From NCBI GenBank assembly GCA_043228905.1, contig JBHGNT010000001.1:20708001-20772000 (forward strand): a stretch of 64,000 nucleotides of DNA, given 5' to 3'. Shown piece after piece: positions 1 to 12,450 of the stretch (position 1 is its first letter; each line of letters opens with the position of its first letter). Source of the stretch: Azolla caroliniana (Eukaryota; Polypodiophyta). Position numbers and translations under genes: made by a program. Below the pieces are notes generated by a model. The model searched no databases and was not told where the DNA came from. It saw nothing but the letters and a program-made list of their open reading frames with translations.

Positions 1-2046
1 GCACAATAGTCTTCCAGCACATGGCAAATGATATATTCCGAGATATCTTGGATGTTTGTTTGATCATCTATTTGGATGATCTAATGGTTTATTCGAAGAC
101 CCAAGAAGAGCGTGATTTGCATGTACTGTTAGTACTAAAACGGCTTTGAGAACATGGTCTATGCAAAACTAGAAAAATGTAGTTTCAAGTACAACCAAGT
201 GGAATTTCTGGGCTATGTCATCTACTCGGAAGGCATCTCTATGGATCGAGCTAAGATCAAAACTGTGATAGAGTGGTAGACTCCACATTCGTTGCGAGAT
301 GAGCAATGCTTTTTAGGCTTTGCCAATTTTTACTCAAAGCTTATTCTGCCTCTCACACATCTTACCAAGAAGGGGCAGTCTTTTGTTTGGTCTAAAGAAG
401 CAGACATGGCTTTTGAGAGTCTTAAGATGGCATTCACATCAGCTCCTATTCTAGCTCATGTTGATCTGGCAAAACCTTTCATCATTGAGGCAGACGTGTC
501 AAATTTCGCCTTGGGTAGCATTCTTTGGCGATGATAAAAAGTTACATACTATGGCTTTCCACTCACACAAGTTTGACACCGCCGAAATCAACTATGAAAT
601 TCACGATAAAGAGCTATTAGCAATAGTGGACTCTTTTACACAATGGAGGCATTTTCTAGAGGGATCTTCTCATCAAGTTACCCTATTCAGTGATCACAGA
701 AATCTTGCCTACTTCCAGAATGTTCATGTATTAAATCAACGTCAAGCTCGGTGGGCCCAATTCCTCACACGTTTCAACTTCAAAATTACATATCCTCCTA
801 GGAAGCAACAAGGGAAGGCAAATGCATTATCGCGACGCTCGTATCTAGCATCGCGTTCCGGTGAGCTAGCATTCGATAACCAAAAGCAAGTAATCCTGGG
901 ACAAGCACGACTGCAAGCAACATGGGTTTTCGATATGCCATTGGATTCCCACATTATCGTTAAGTGAGGACTTGAAGACAAATGCTTTCGCTCAAGCCAT
1001 TGATCCCTCTCGGGCATCTTGTTCACAGTCACAACAACCAGGTACGGATTATCGACAATTCGAATGTCATGATGGATTACTATTCTTTAAGAAGCTCTTC
1101 TATGTTCCTAATGGTTCTTGTCGCCTTCGAGTAGTCCAAAATTGTCATGACACATATAACTGGGCATTTTGTTAGTACTAAAACATTAGATTTAGTACAA
1201 CAATCATTCTAGTGACCCCATATGCGACGATTTGTTGAAGATTATGTTCGAACATGTGATACATGTTGCAGAGCAAAGATGCCAAGACATCATCCATATG
1301 GTTTATTGGAACCATTACCAATTCCAAGCAAGTCGTGGCAATCCATTGCTCTAGATTTCATCACAGATCTTCAAGTTTCTAAGGGATTCGATGCAATCTT
1401 AACAATAGTAGATCGATATACGAAGATGGCCCATTTCCTACCATGTGCTAAGGAAATCACTAGTGAATAAACCGTTGAAACTGTCATGCGTGAGGTATGT
1501 CGGAATCATGGCCTCCCCGATAGTATCATCATTGACAATGGACCCTAGTTCGTCTCGAAATTCTGGAAGCACCTCTTCAAAATGCTCAAGTTCACTTGTA
1601 ACCTCTCCTCCGGCTACCACCCGCAAATAGACGGACAAGCAGAATGAACAAATCAAACGCTGGAACAGTATCTTCTGCGTTTTCTAAGCTATCACCAAGA
1701 TGACTAGGCGGATATTCTCCACTTCGCCGAATTTACATATAATAACTCTGTCCACTCATCGACTAAGGTTACACCATCTTATGCTTACACGGGCTATCAT
1801 CCCTAGTGGTGTGTATTTGAAACTCCGGAGTTACCCACAAATCCTTGTGCAGAGAGGTACGCAAGATACAGGCGGATTTATCTACTCATTTACAACAAGC
1901 TCAACAAACACACAAGGATTATGTGGATCGTCATCAGCTTCCATCCAGTTTTAATATTGGAGAATGGGTATGGCTATTACGATGACACATCAAGACAACT
2001 CGCCCATGCGATAAATTGGATTATCGGCGATTGGTTCCTTTCCGTA
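1..2046 (+). pseudogene. Ty3/Gypsy chromovirus pol, first part (RT, RNase H, integrase), decayed
   Basis: Remnant of a retrotransposon polyprotein. The reverse transcriptase motif YLDD lies at 69-80. It is followed by the RT thumb, an RNase H region ([15 protein letters not shown] near 480-530 and [19 protein letters not shown] near 745-800), an integrase zinc finger ending in CDTCCRAK near 1255-1280, and an integrase core (SIALDFITDL near 1340; IVDRYTKMAHF near 1405-1440). In-frame stops (for example at 148 and 277) and frameshifts break it throughout, so it is dead. The reading is cut at 2046, where a Copia inserted, and resumes at 7759 with the integrase tail and chromodomain. The left end lies outside the window. 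Lineage below 'chromovirus' is inferred only. Confidence 0.85.
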
Positions 2047-2463
2047 TGTTAAAGTTAATATGCGGAAGCGTATGACAAACCGGCTCAGGTGGATACCAAC
2101 ATAACATAGAGTAGAAGGTTTAATGGAGACCTTACACAGAGAATACATGGGAGAGACAGAGAGAACAGAACATAAACTCAATTCAAAAATAATAATCCTT
2201 TGTACATAGAATGTGCTCAAAGAGAAATTTTCTACAAGTCCATAAAGGACTGACAGGTACTTCAATGCTCATACGAGCGACTGACACTGACTCCCAAAAA
2301 TATGCCTACGTACTGAGCGGGATCCATAGGCCTCTAACGGCCTACTGGTTTCAATCCGATTCAGCTCCTGGTTCCGGATATCATCCGGTTCTCCATTCTA
2401 GATACTGACCCGGCTCTGGCTTATTCAGTCGATCCGGATCCGGTTGAGCTTGCTTGCTCAACA
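2047..2463 (-). repeat. 3' LTR of the minus-strand Copia
   Basis: It starts TGTTAAAGTTAATATGCGG on the plus strand and ends GCTTGCTCAACA. It matches 7320-7753 over most of its length. Read on the element strand it starts with the hairpin GTTGAG...CTCAAC that also begins other Copia LTRs in this window. Confidence 0.9.
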
Positions 2464-3049
2464 CTCCCCCTCAAGCTCAACTTGAAGTCGAATCGTGGTT
2501 TCAATTTCTGTGGTAGCCGGTTCTTCCGTCCGACTCCTTCTGGCGTCCTCCCACCTCTCTCCTCGTCCGGTTCTATTCCGCTTCCTGTGACCCGTCCGGT
2601 TTTGCACTCCTCGACCTCGTTGGTCGGCTTGTCTGCTCAGCAAGCCCATTTCAGCTCCTTCGTTGCTATAATTCTGGTGCTTGTCCACCCATCGATTCCT
2701 CCATATCGGTGTCGACTTCCACAACCTTCTTGTCCGTTTGGCCTTTAGTTGATCCGGCTACTCCGAATCACATTGTTGAACCGAATCGGCTTCCTCCGAT
2801 TCGTTCCAGCTTTTTCCTGAATCTGTTGCCTCCGATTAGTTTCGGCTTTGTCCTTCTTGAGTCTGACGATGCTACCACTTGCTCTGACTTGTTCGGATGT
2901 GTCGACTCGGCTTCCTTTTTCTTCTTATCTCCCCCTGTCTTGGTTCGTTCCTCTTTCTCTGCGGCTCCTTGTCCGGTGCCATTACCCATTTCGGTTCCCG
3001 TTCTCCCCCTCAAGTGTGGCACGTTGAGATGCTAAATGTTGAGCATCTC

Positions 3050-6000
3050 CAAAAACTGTTGCAACTTGTTCGATTCGAGCGTCTTGGTGAAGATGTCGGC
3101 AACCTACCGATCCGTGTGAACATACTAAAGTTCAACTTCACCGCTCAGGACCCGCTCACGGACAAAGTGATAATGCACCTCTATGTGCTTTGTCTGAGCA
3201 TGGAATACAGGGTTCTTGGCGAGTTGTATGTTTCTTATGTTGTCGCAGTAGATTGGGGTTGGGTTCGGCACCTCGATCCGCAAGTCTCGCAGCAGTCGCC
3301 GAAGTCAGATGGCTTCACAAGTGGCAATGCTTGCGCCCCGGTATTCAGCCTCAGTACTCGACAGAGCCACTGTTGGCTACTTTTTGTTGCTCCGCACAAC
3401 AGCCGTGCTACCAAGAGAGAACATATAACCGGAGTTGGATCAACGATCTGATGCATCACCGGCCCAGTCGGCATCCGTATATCCGACTAGCTTCCCAATT
3501 ATACTATGTCGGTATAACAGTCCCCGGTCCTTCATGCCACTCACATATCGCAATAGTCAATGCGCGCACTGAAGGTGCTCCACTATCGTCTTCTGCATAA
3601 ACTGATTGATCACTCCGACCGGATAACTAATGTTGGGTTGGGTGATTGTCAAGTAGATAAGGCTTCCGAAAATTTGTCGAAACCGTTTCTCATTGCAGGC
3701 CGGTTCGGAGTCGAGACGTAGCTTTAGGTTCCAGTTCAAGGGTGTGGAGATCGGTCGGCATTCCGTCATGCCAAACTTGTATAGCATATTCAACACATAA
3801 TGGTGTTGTAAGAGCAATATGTCGTCCGGGGTTCGGATCACCTCGATCCCAAGAAAATAATGAAGCTCCCCCAAGTCCTTCATTTCAAATGTGTCCGACA
3901 ACTGGGACTTCACTCATCCGATTTCATCGAGTCCGGGTCTGGACCTTTCCAGATGAACAGTGAAGAGTCGGACTTTGAGGCCACAAACCCCATCTTACAC
4001 AACTGGTGCGTCATTTTTGCATTTTAAGCTCGGGGGGCTTGCTTCAGACCTTAAAGTGACTTTTTGAGTCGACACACCGTTGACCTGTTCAGCTCCAATT
4101 GAAAGTCGAAGGGTTGGATCATATAGACCAGTTCTTCAAGGTCACCTTGAAGAAACGCATTCTTCACGTCCATTTGGTGAAGATGTCATACCCTTGCCAC
4201 AGCAACAGCTAGTACCACACGAACCATCGTCATCTTCGCTACCAAAATGAAGGTCACGTCGTAATCGATTCCGTGGGTCTGTGCGTATTCCTTCGCCACT
4301 AACCGGGCCTTGTACCGGTTGACCAAACCGTCCGCATTGTACTTTACCTTATATACCCACTTACAACCGATCGGTTTACAATGACAGGGAGATTCAACTA
4401 GGTCCCATGTGTTGTTGGCATCGAGTGCCCGCATTTCTTCCTCCATAGCAGCACGCCAATTTGCATCTTTCGCTGCTTTTGTGTAGTGCTCAAGATCATG
4501 CACTTCCGCCACCTTGGTGATGTACACATAGTGATGCGCCATGTACTCATTGTACCGGTACCGTTTTACAGGGATCTTTTGGCAGGTTGACCGTCGCAAT
4601 TTTTGTACATCCGGTTTGAGGCCCTTCTTGGCTGGTTCAGACTTCGTTTCTAAAGTTCCGCCTTCATCCTTTCCGAAGTCAGATTCGCTCCGATCTACCC
4701 CTTCACTGCCAGTGTTGTATCCCGACATCTTCTTATTCCCCCCCTTCTCTTTGCACGTGAACCATCTCCTCGGTTTCTTGCGCGAGGAGAGCACGGCAGA
4801 GTCTCCACGACTCGTTAGTTCTTCATCTGAGTCCATCGTTTGGCCCGCTAAGCCAAAACAAGATCGGACTCTCTTCTAGAGTATAGAATTCCTCATCTTC
4901 TACCTGAACCTCTCCGGGTTCACTAGCCTCATCCTCCGGAATCGGGTCTTCGTCGGGAGTTGGAGTCGGTAGAGAGTACCATGATGCCGACTCATCAAAC
5001 TCGACATCTCGACTTACTCGAACATGTTTAGTCTGGGGGTTATAAAACTTATACCCCTTCTTTTCATGTGAGTAGCCGACGAGTATGCACTTCTCCAACT
5101 TCGGATCCAACTTCCTCTGCTTCTCATCCAGTACATGCACATATGCTATGCTACCGAATATCTGAAGGTGTCTCAAATTCGGCTTCCGCCCGGAATACAG
5201 CTCATCTACTGACATCTTATCTCCAATCCGGTTTTGGATTTAGACGCTCGTCCGGACTGCCTCATTCCAGTAGAACCTGGGCATGCTTTTCTCCTCCAGC
5301 ATTGCCCCTGCCGTGTCGATAATCAACCGGTTCTTTCTCTCGACCACACCGTTGAATTCTCTCCGAATTCCTTTTTGCTACAGATAACTGTTGAATTGGC
5401 AGGAAAAGTATTCTTTTCCGCCATTCGACTGTAGGCACTTGATCTTTCTTTCTGTTTCCCTCTCAACTAGGCTTTGTAGATTCCGGAAATAGTCGAAGAC
5501 TTCACTTTTCCTTTCAATGAGGTGGATCCATCTGTGCCGGTTGTAGTCGTCGATGAAGGAGACGAAATACCGACTCCCACCAAGACTAACATTATGTGCC
5601 GATCCCCAAAAATCCGAATGGATTAAGTCGAGCTTGTTACGGCTCCAGTTTTGTTTGGTGGGGAATGGAAACCGGTGTAGCTTCCTGAGTTGGCAAGCTT
5701 CACATATTTGGGCCTTCCGGCCACTGAATTTTGGCAATCCGAGAACAACCTGTTTCGATTGCAGGTCATGAAGCCTCCCGTAGTTGACATGGCCGATCCA
5801 CTTGTGCCAGAGATCGATGTCTGATTCATTCTTCTATCCCTTGGCAAACAAGGCGGTGCCTACGTCATTGGTGTTGAGGATGAACATCCTCCCATCCCTC
5901 CTCCCTTGTGTGATTATTCGGCCCTCTTCCTCAATGAATCACCTGAGGTGCGTAAACCGCACCTGCATTCCCTGGTCGACGGTTTGTCCGATTGACACCA

Positions 6001-7130
6001 AGTTCTTTGTGATTGTCAGAATGTGAAGTACGTTCATCAGCTTTCCCTTTTGTCTTACATGGCTTAAAGGGACTTCTTCGACATGCACAATTGGGTGAGG
6101 GGTGTCGTCTCCGGTTTCGACAATTCCCGGTTATTCCGGTTTCTCTAAAAACGAGAACCACACTTCATGGCTCCTCATGTGATTAGATGCTCCGGAATCA
6201 ACACACCACACTTCCTTTGATCCGGAAGTGGTCTTCTTCATCGAGTTCACGTTGTTCTTCATCACAAAGGTTGGCCCTTTACCGGTCTTCCCGGTTCCGG
6301 ATCCTTCCCATCCTTCTGCGTAGTGCAAGCTTTGCCAGTTTCCCTATCCTTCCTTGCCCGATCCGGATTTGTCCGAATCGGCGCGCTTCTTCGAGTACTC
6401 GTTTTCTCTGTGGCCTTTCTTGCCACAATACCAGCATTCCATGTCGGCCTTCCCTTGCCGGTTTCCGGCTCCGTTTTGACTCCCCCTACTGGTGGAGGGT
6501 CTGGGACTGTTGTGGAGACTATCTCGATGCCTTCGATTCTACTCTTGCCGGATGCCTCCATTGCGTGCCGACCCACCTCGTCCTCCACGCCCACGGGGCC
6601 GGTCCGCCTCCGTGTACAACATCTGATTGTCCGGTTGAGCGGTCCTCAACCCACTCGTGTGGTTTTCTTCAACCATCACCATCAATTGCAGGTCGAAGAA
6701 GGATGGTGGCTTCTCCCGAGTGTGGATCGCCGTCCAGATTTGCTCGTACCGTTGTGCTAGACCACCAAGGCAAATTTGTACCATTACATCTTCGTCCACC
6801 GTCACATTGATGAACCCGAGAGTGTCACAAATCTCCTTTATTTTGGTGGTGTACTCCGTAACCGACATATCTCTCTGCCAGATGTTGTTCGGCTCTTGCC
6901 AGAGCTGCAACTTACGGGCTATGGTACTTGCGGCGAAAATCTTCCGAAGATTTTCCCATGCCTCCTTCGGCGTTTTTGCATCCTTGATGTAGCCGAGCAT
7001 CTGATCGTGCACACAGGATGCGAGGCAATATAACACTATGATCACTCCTTGTTCCCAAGCCGGGAAGTCCTTGTGTGCCAGCTCCGGCGCTACATTGTTC
7101 GTTCCTTCCACATAACTCCAGTAACCATGC
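3050..7130 (-). pseudogene. Copia gag-pol of the 2047-7753 element, broken
   Basis: Reading leftward from 7111: gag (UBN2-type; KIFAASTIARKLQLWQE near 6920, then an arginine/glycine tail to 6539); a CCHC region and the protease motif VDSGASNH (near 6185-6215); gag-pre-integrase and integrase core (LDLIHSDFWG near 5600-5630, FVSFIDDYNRHRW near 5530-5560); integrase tail (IFGSIAYVHVL near 5130-5170, SRDVEFDES near 4990-5010); RT start (WRAAMEEEMRALDANNTWDL near 4400-4470); RT end and connection (MKDLGELHYFLGIEV, 3850-3885); and RNase H remnants to about 3050. The second integrase Asp is replaced (LQSNGGKEY where LRSDNGGEF is usual). Frameshifts and stops separate the blocks, and the RT core between 3913 and 4186 is shattered. 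Confidence 0.88.
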
Positions 7131-7319
7131 CCAGTAGGTATTGGTGCATTTTATATGACCAAGATCCATAGTTGCTCTGGTTGATCTTTTCTGTGGGAAG
7201 CGAAGTTGCCATACCTCTGTCCATCTTGGTTCTCTTCTGTTATTCATCGGGTGTTATGGTTTGTCTTCAAAAGCGTATGTCGGCTGCAGAGGAGTCTCAA
7301 CCCTTGCACTCTGATACCA

Positions 7320-7753
7320 TGTTAATGTTAATATGCGGAAGTGTATGACAAACCGGCTCAGCCGGATACCAACAGAACATAGAGAAGAAGGTTTAATGGA
7401 GACCTTACACAAAGAATACACGGGAGAGATAGAGAGAGCAGAACATAAACTCAATTCAAAAATAATAATCCTTTGTACATAGAATGTGCTCAGAGAGCAC
7501 TTTTATACAAGTCCATAAAGGACTGACAGATACTTCAATGGTCATACGAGCGACTGACACTGACTCCCAAAAATATGCCTACGTACTAGGCTGGATCCGT
7601 AGAGGCCTACCGTTTTCAATCCGATCTAGCTCTCAAATCCGGCTCCTAGTTCCAGATATCATCTGGACACCGATTCAGTTCTCCGTTCCGGATACCGATC
7701 CGGCTCTAGCTTATTCATCCGATCCGGATCCGGTTGAGCTTGCTCGCTCAACA
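7320..7753 (-). repeat. 5' LTR of the minus-strand Copia
   Basis: This is a 434-bp copy of the 2047-2463 LTR, bounded by the tRNA-Met primer-binding site on the internal side and by the target copy CCGTA outside. It is 17 bp longer than its partner, mostly through an extra ATCTGG-rich stretch near 7620-7680. Confidence 0.9.
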
Positions 7754-7758
7754 CCGTA

Positions 7759-8109
7759 TTATCAGAAAAATTAATGATGTCACTTTTCGTCTCAATCTAC
7801 CTCCACAACTACGGATAAATTCAGTATTTCATAGTTCTCTTCTAGAACCCTATTAGGACAGCACTATCCCAAGTCGTATCAAACCACCTCCATCTCCGAT
7901 CGAACTTGAAGATGGACCTGAGTACGAGGTTGTCGTCATCCTCGATTCCAAGATTGTTCACAACAAGCTCTACTATTTGGTCGATTGGCTAGGATATAGC
8001 CCTAGCGAGCATAGTTAGGAACCAATAGAGAATGTGACTAATGCTCATGCTCTTCTTGAAGACTTCCACAAAACGACTCATAACACTCATCTTTTTAAAG
8101 GGGGAATAG
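7759..8109 (+). pseudogene. Chromovirus integrase C-terminus with chromodomain, then polypurine tract
   Basis: This continues the Gypsy pol interrupted at 2046. The translation runs from INDVTFRLNLPPQLRI into a chromodomain-like stretch (EYEVVVILDSKIV, LYYLVDWLGYSPSEH, then EPIENVTNAHALLEDFH, about 7915-8075). The usual tryptophan after SEHS is a stop codon. Chromodomains at the integrase end define chromoviruses and are thought to steer insertion toward modified histones. A purine tract (AAAGGGGGAATAG, 8097-8109) marks the 3' LTR border. Joining across 2046/7759 restores the usual domain order, which supports one element split by a later insertion. Confidence 0.85.
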
Positions 8110-8409
8110 TGTCATGATATGGCAAGATTCAAACCCATGACCTTATGTTACATGGGTCATGCCCTTTCCATTAGACTATACATTGTAATACGAAGGATAT
8201 TATTTTCATTTATTATTTCACTATAGAAAATTGATGTATATTTCCAAATTTCTCTAGAACATTCTAGAAACTTTAAGAGTACTCTTGAAAACACTATAAA
8301 ATGAGGCACAAGGCATTATTTCGAACCAAATTGGTTTAATGCCAGTCTTAAGCCTCATAACTATTCTTGTACTTACTCTTCATATAATATAATATATCTT
8401 TTGTTTTCA

Positions 8410-8413
<4 letters not shown>

Positions 8414-8486
<73 letters not shown>
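8414..8486. repeat. (CT)n microsatellite
   Basis: About 73 bp of almost pure CT repeat inside the presumed chromovirus LTR. It lies just upstream of the LINE insertion, whose target is also CT-rich. Confidence 0.97.
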
Positions 8487-8489
<3 letters not shown>

Positions 8490-8499
8490 TCTCTCGTGA

Positions 8500-8902
8500 C
8501 CATTCCATTGCTTCCATGCGACTTAGCTTGCACGCATTGAGATGTGAGACGGGGCGTTGGGGCACAACTGATGAGAGTGGCCAACTATGCACACTTTTCC
8601 CTAAACAAGTTCGAGAGTCTGAGTATCACACTTTGATACAATGCTCTGCTTTTGATCATATTCGACCATACTTTCCACATGTCTTTGATCGAGCCCAATC
8701 CTTGCACAAATTTCTCTCACAACCACGATGTGCACTCTCGATTGCAACATTCATTGGTGAAGTTCTTGAACATCAAGAGTTGCAACTGACCTTCACACGT
8801 ATCATGTGAAATGTAATATTTTTGGTCTCATAGGTCATATTTGACCTCCGAAGACGATGATATAATCTATCTATCTATCTATCTATCTTCTCTTTCTCTC
8901 TC
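8500..8902 (+). mobile_element. 5'-truncated non-LTR retrotransposon (LINE) 3' end with a 12-bp target duplication
   Basis: The piece is flanked by perfect direct repeats CTTCTCTCGTGA (8488-8499 and 8903-8914). Its 3' end carries a CTAT repeat and a CT-rich tail. The encoded C-terminal peptide (8516-8809) has LHALRCETGRWGT, then a Cys...His...Cys stretch (LCTLFPKQVRESEYHTLIQC). This resembles the short Cys/His motif that ends many LINE reverse transcriptases (ETGR...C..C...E.EYH.L..C). The second Cys of the usual CxxC is Phe here. Severe 5' truncation with variable-length target duplications is typical of LINE insertion. Clade not assigned. Confidence 0.8.
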
Positions 8903-8999
8903 CTTCTCTCGTGAGTTCTACACCCTTTTCTCTCTCTTAGTACTAATTTGCATATTTTAGTACTAATTCCCTCTCTGTCTTAGTACTGTTCCAAACAGT

Positions 9000-10651
9000 T
9001 CTCTACCATAGCGAGCAATTCGGAAAAGACCGAGTACACCCGATCTTTGCTTCTGAAAAAGCCCACACCTTTCGAGTCAAGTCATCGATAAAATAGACGG
9101 AGTACAAAGCACCGCCGAGAGACTAATGTGGCATACGGCCACAGACGTCCGGGTGGACTAAATCGAGTGGACTTGATTCTCTCAATGAGCTCATCAGGTG
9201 TGAGGTGGTTATCTATTTGCCATAATAGCAATGCTCGTAGAATTGATGATCAGAGAATGAGATTGTGGGGATGTATCCCACTCTAGATAAATGTGTGATG
9301 TCGGCCTTGCTAAGGTGTCTGAGTCATCTATACCATAATGATGACACAGGAGGGAATATCAACTAGGAATAAGTCACCCTCTCTGAGTGTGACATATAGC
9401 GGGTACAGAGAATGTACTTTCGGTCCTCAAGCAAGCATGCGGTTCCCCTATGGAATGTCCACCCTCCTGATGAGAAGCCGGCACAAATGTCGTCTTCATC
9501 CAATTGTCCAACTGAGATCAAAGGTCTTGAGAGCTCAGGTACATGTCAAACATTGTTTAGTAATAATGTAGAACCACCTAGGAGATTGAGTTCTATAGTG
9601 TCGATTCCAATGATAGCACAGTGTTGCGAGTTTCTGACTCATACTAACTCAAAATGTCGGGCCGAATATTGCCGAAACTGGGATTTGTGAGGGGTCACAT
9701 GGTAGGAGGCACCCGAATCCAAGAGCCATGTGCTCGATTCCTCAGTCGTAAGCAAAACTTCTAATTCAACTGGATTTTCAATGGATAGTATGTCCGGGTC
9801 GGTTGACATTAATTCAGTTGAAGAGCCGACATAATTGACCTCCTCATGCCGGCCACTCTTCTGATCAGCTCGTTGAGCCTTATCATTCTTGGCTTTGAGT
9901 GCACGGAAATTGGCTTTGATGTGCCCAGGTTTCTTGCAGTAGTTGCAGATTCGGTTGTCCCGGGACTTGCTCCGACTTCGTTGGTTGTTCGGCTATCAGG
10001 AAGAACTTCTTCCTCGATTTTTCGGTTGGTCAGCCGAACCTTGTAATACATAAGCTTCATCTGTCAAGTCTTTTGCAAACGATTTCCTCCGAGCTACCTC
10101 AGTCAGTATTATGCTCGTGACTTCGGAGTACTTCACAACGATAGTAGAAGCATTGCACATGGTTGTGATGAAAGTTTCCCATGAAGGGAGGAGGCTACTC
10201 ATGAGCAACATTGCTCTCAGTTCATCTTCGACTTTCGTCCCCTGAGCCGAATCTGGGAGCTTAAACTTTCGTACTCATTTAGGTGTGCTTGGACCGAGTC
10301 AGATTCTTTCATCCGCAGGTTGTAAAGGCGTCAAATCAAATATATGTTTGTGGCGGCGACCTTCTTCTCATAAGTGTTTAACAATGTCTTCCATAGTTGA
10401 AAGGCTATCGAACACGATTGCACTGTGAAGTACACTAACTCCGACAGGTGCATCCGAATGGTGGCTTGAACAATTCTATCCAGTTTCATCCACTCATTCT
10501 TCTTGATTCCTTCTGTAGGGTTTTCATTCTCGATTGGATCTATCTGATCTTTGACTATCTGATAATCTTGCATCTTCTCCTTCTAGAAGTTGAAGTTTGA
10601 TCCGTCGAACTTCCTTAGACTCATCTCTAATGAGACGGATGTCGATGCCAT
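9000..10651 (-). pseudogene. Copia gag-protease-integrase relic
   Basis: Starting at the ATG at 10651 the frame reads MASTSVSLEMSLRKFDGSNF, then a stop, then a gag block (MQDYQIVKDQIDPIENENPT..., 10573-10331). A further gag piece (LLPSWETFITTMCNAST) lies at 10211-9996, a CCHC knuckle (CNYCKKPGHIKANF frame) near 9950, and a protease motif LLDSGASYHVT near 9730-9690. Integrase traces (LVHPDVCG near 9160, YFIDDLTRKVW near 9070) complete it. Several frames are needed, so it is not functional. Confidence 0.8.
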
Positions 10652-11253
10652 CTATGTTGGCTTGTTAGACTTTGTTCGAAGTTGACTACAAACGGTGGTG
10701 GGATGCAGTCGATTGGCTCACCTGATATCGTTTTAGCCGGATTCGTACACAAGTTGAATCAGCTTCCAAGTTGGGAAAATCGAATCTGTCGATTTGATTC
10801 TGATGCCGATTTCGAGATGTCGATCACAAATTTTGTGCCAATTGTCCAGGCCAATCCTGCTTGGGGTGACTACAACAATCAAAGGGACTGAGCCGACTAG
10901 TCCTCCTGAATGTCGTTCAACCGAATGAAGCATGGAATGGGGTTGTTCCCTAGGGTTGGATCTGCTTTGAGTGGTTACAACAAATGAGTAGATAGTGTCT
11001 AACCTTGTAAAGCACGACCAAGGCCGATTTGATAGAGATTCCACTTTGAGCGGTTGCAATCATAGAAGCAAGGTGCTGCCAACTCGCTTACCTTGAGAGT
11101 GATCTAGCTCGGTAGAGTGCAAATCTTCTGTTTTCTTTCTCTTTGCAAGATTAGATCTTGAACTCATGTTCTTCAAGGGAGACGAAGTTACAATGTTGTT
11201 GAAGACTGATGACGGTTGGCAACGAGTTGAAGAACCTCTCCTCTGATACCAAA

Positions 11254-11585
11254 TGTTGGGAACAGAGGCCGTTAGTGCGGAACATCAACAACACAATAAG
11301 ATGAAGGTCGTTGAGTTAGCATGTGTAAGCAAGATACAACAAAGAATCTGAGACAAAGAGACAAAGAGACACACAATGTAATAGTATTATCCAGAATCGT
11401 TACAATACAATGGAGGCGATGCTCTCTAACAATGGCAACAACAACCTTATGAGCTAGGTTACGAAGGCCTTTATATACCAACTGGGCTAGGGTAACTACC
11501 CTTTGACATATTTACATAAATGTCCTAAAACCTAGATTGTCCAAGAGATTGTGTGAATACGGCCATTAGACACCCGTATTTGACA
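11254..11585 (-). repeat. 5' LTR of the truncated Copia
   Basis: The plus strand starts TGTTGGGAACAGAGG and ends CCCGTATTTGACA, giving proper TG...CA ends. A methionine-tRNA primer-binding site lies two bases inside. The right border is inferred from the terminal dinucleotide and from the start of Gypsy gag sequence at 11586. Confidence 0.75.
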
Positions 11586-12450
11586 TTATCCGTTGCTAGT
11601 GCTTTGTCAATCACTTGCTCTAGTGATTGATTCTTGAAATCGAACAAAGCTAAGTGGTTCGCAATGGTTCTCGGAGTGCCGCCAAGAGGGTGTCCTTCAG
11701 TTCATCTTCTGGAATAGGTCGTGCTACTTGGAGGCGAAGATTTTGAAATCTAATAACAAATTCTAGCACTATTTCATGGGCTTCTTGATAAGAAACATAA
11801 AATTGACTAATTAAGCCTTTCTATGGAATTTGTCGATGAAATAACTTGATGACCTTGGTAGTTAATTGCTCGAAAGATTCAAACGCCCTGCCCCATTTTG
11901 GGAATACCAATTCACCGACGGTCCATCGAGCGATAATACAAAGTCGGCAATCTTAGATTTATCTTCCTCCACTATCGACAATCAGTGTGCTACATGGTTC
12001 ACCTGCCATGTGAAAAAATCGTGCACATGCACTTCCGCATCAGCTCCATCATTATACTTAGAGTAGGGGTACGGCATTGTATTCTCCTCCCAAAGTCCGA
12101 ATCCATACCCTTGATCGGATTGCTCCTTGTTCGAACTACTGCTACTTAAATCAGGAAGTGCGCCCAACTCCCCCTCAACTGCTTGTTGATTCTAATTGAT
12201 AACCTCCGAACTTTCAGCAATACCACCTTCTACAAGTCGGGTCTCCGATCGCATGCGTGGTCTTTGGCTACCCACAATATGATTTGGACTCAATGGACTA
12301 GACAACATACATTCCTGTTGTTCTCTACCTATAGCGGATGTAACCGGGCGTGCCAAATTATTGTGTTGATCTGTCGACAACCGATTGTTGTAACTGATAG
12401 CCACAATAGGTCGAACGTTGACTCAAATGTTCTATCCAGAAGATTATGGT
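11586..12450 (-). pseudogene. Ty3/Gypsy gag relic
   Basis: Minus-strand translation gives gag-like pieces in shifting frames: HVHDFFTWQVNHVAH (about 12040-11985), ADFVLSLDGPSVNW (near 11950-11910), and GGTPRTIANHLALFDFKNQS (near 11690-11620). The W-V ... L-L-G/A-W pattern is typical of retrotransposon gag capsid regions. Many stops are present. It is a different element from its Copia neighbour. Confidence 0.55.

Larger units (their letters stand above)
2047..7753 (-). mobile_element. Complete but defective Copia element with both LTRs and a 5-bp target duplication
   Basis: The element is 5.7 kb and reads on the minus strand. It is flanked by the duplicated target CCGTA (2042-2046 and 7754-7758). 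The 3' LTR is 2047-2463 and the 5' LTR 7320-7753; both have TG...CA ends and similar sequence. The primer-binding site TGGTATCAGAG, complementary to initiator tRNA-Met, is at 7309-7319 on the minus strand, just inside the 5' LTR. The polypurine tract GAGCTTGAGGGGGAG abuts the 3' LTR at 2464-2478. The insertion splits a chromovirus, so it is younger than that element. Internal stops and the unequal LTRs (417 and 434 bp) show it is old. Confidence 0.93.
8110..8990 (+). repeat. Probable 3' LTR of the chromovirus, with a LINE inside
   Basis: The sequence begins TGTCATGATATGG directly after the polypurine tract, as a 3' LTR should. The right border is not certain; I place it near 8990, where minus-strand Copia integrase sequence begins. 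A long CT run and a LINE fragment interrupt it. The partner 5' LTR is outside the window, so length and ends cannot be checked. Confidence 0.5.
8990..11585 (-). mobile_element. Truncated Copia: 5' LTR, leader, gag, protease and part of integrase
   Basis: The 5' LTR is 11254-11585 (TGTCAAATACG...CCCAACA on the element strand). The primer-binding site TGGTATCAGAGG is at 11240-11251. A leader of about 590 bp follows, then a gag start at 10651 and decayed coding sequence leftward into integrase. The element stops near 8990 without RT, RNase H or 3' LTR. No target duplication can be tested. Confidence 0.8.

Noticed and set aside
8410-8592. Open frames rich in Arg-Glu on the minus strand
   Set aside because: Translation of the CT microsatellite; no gene.
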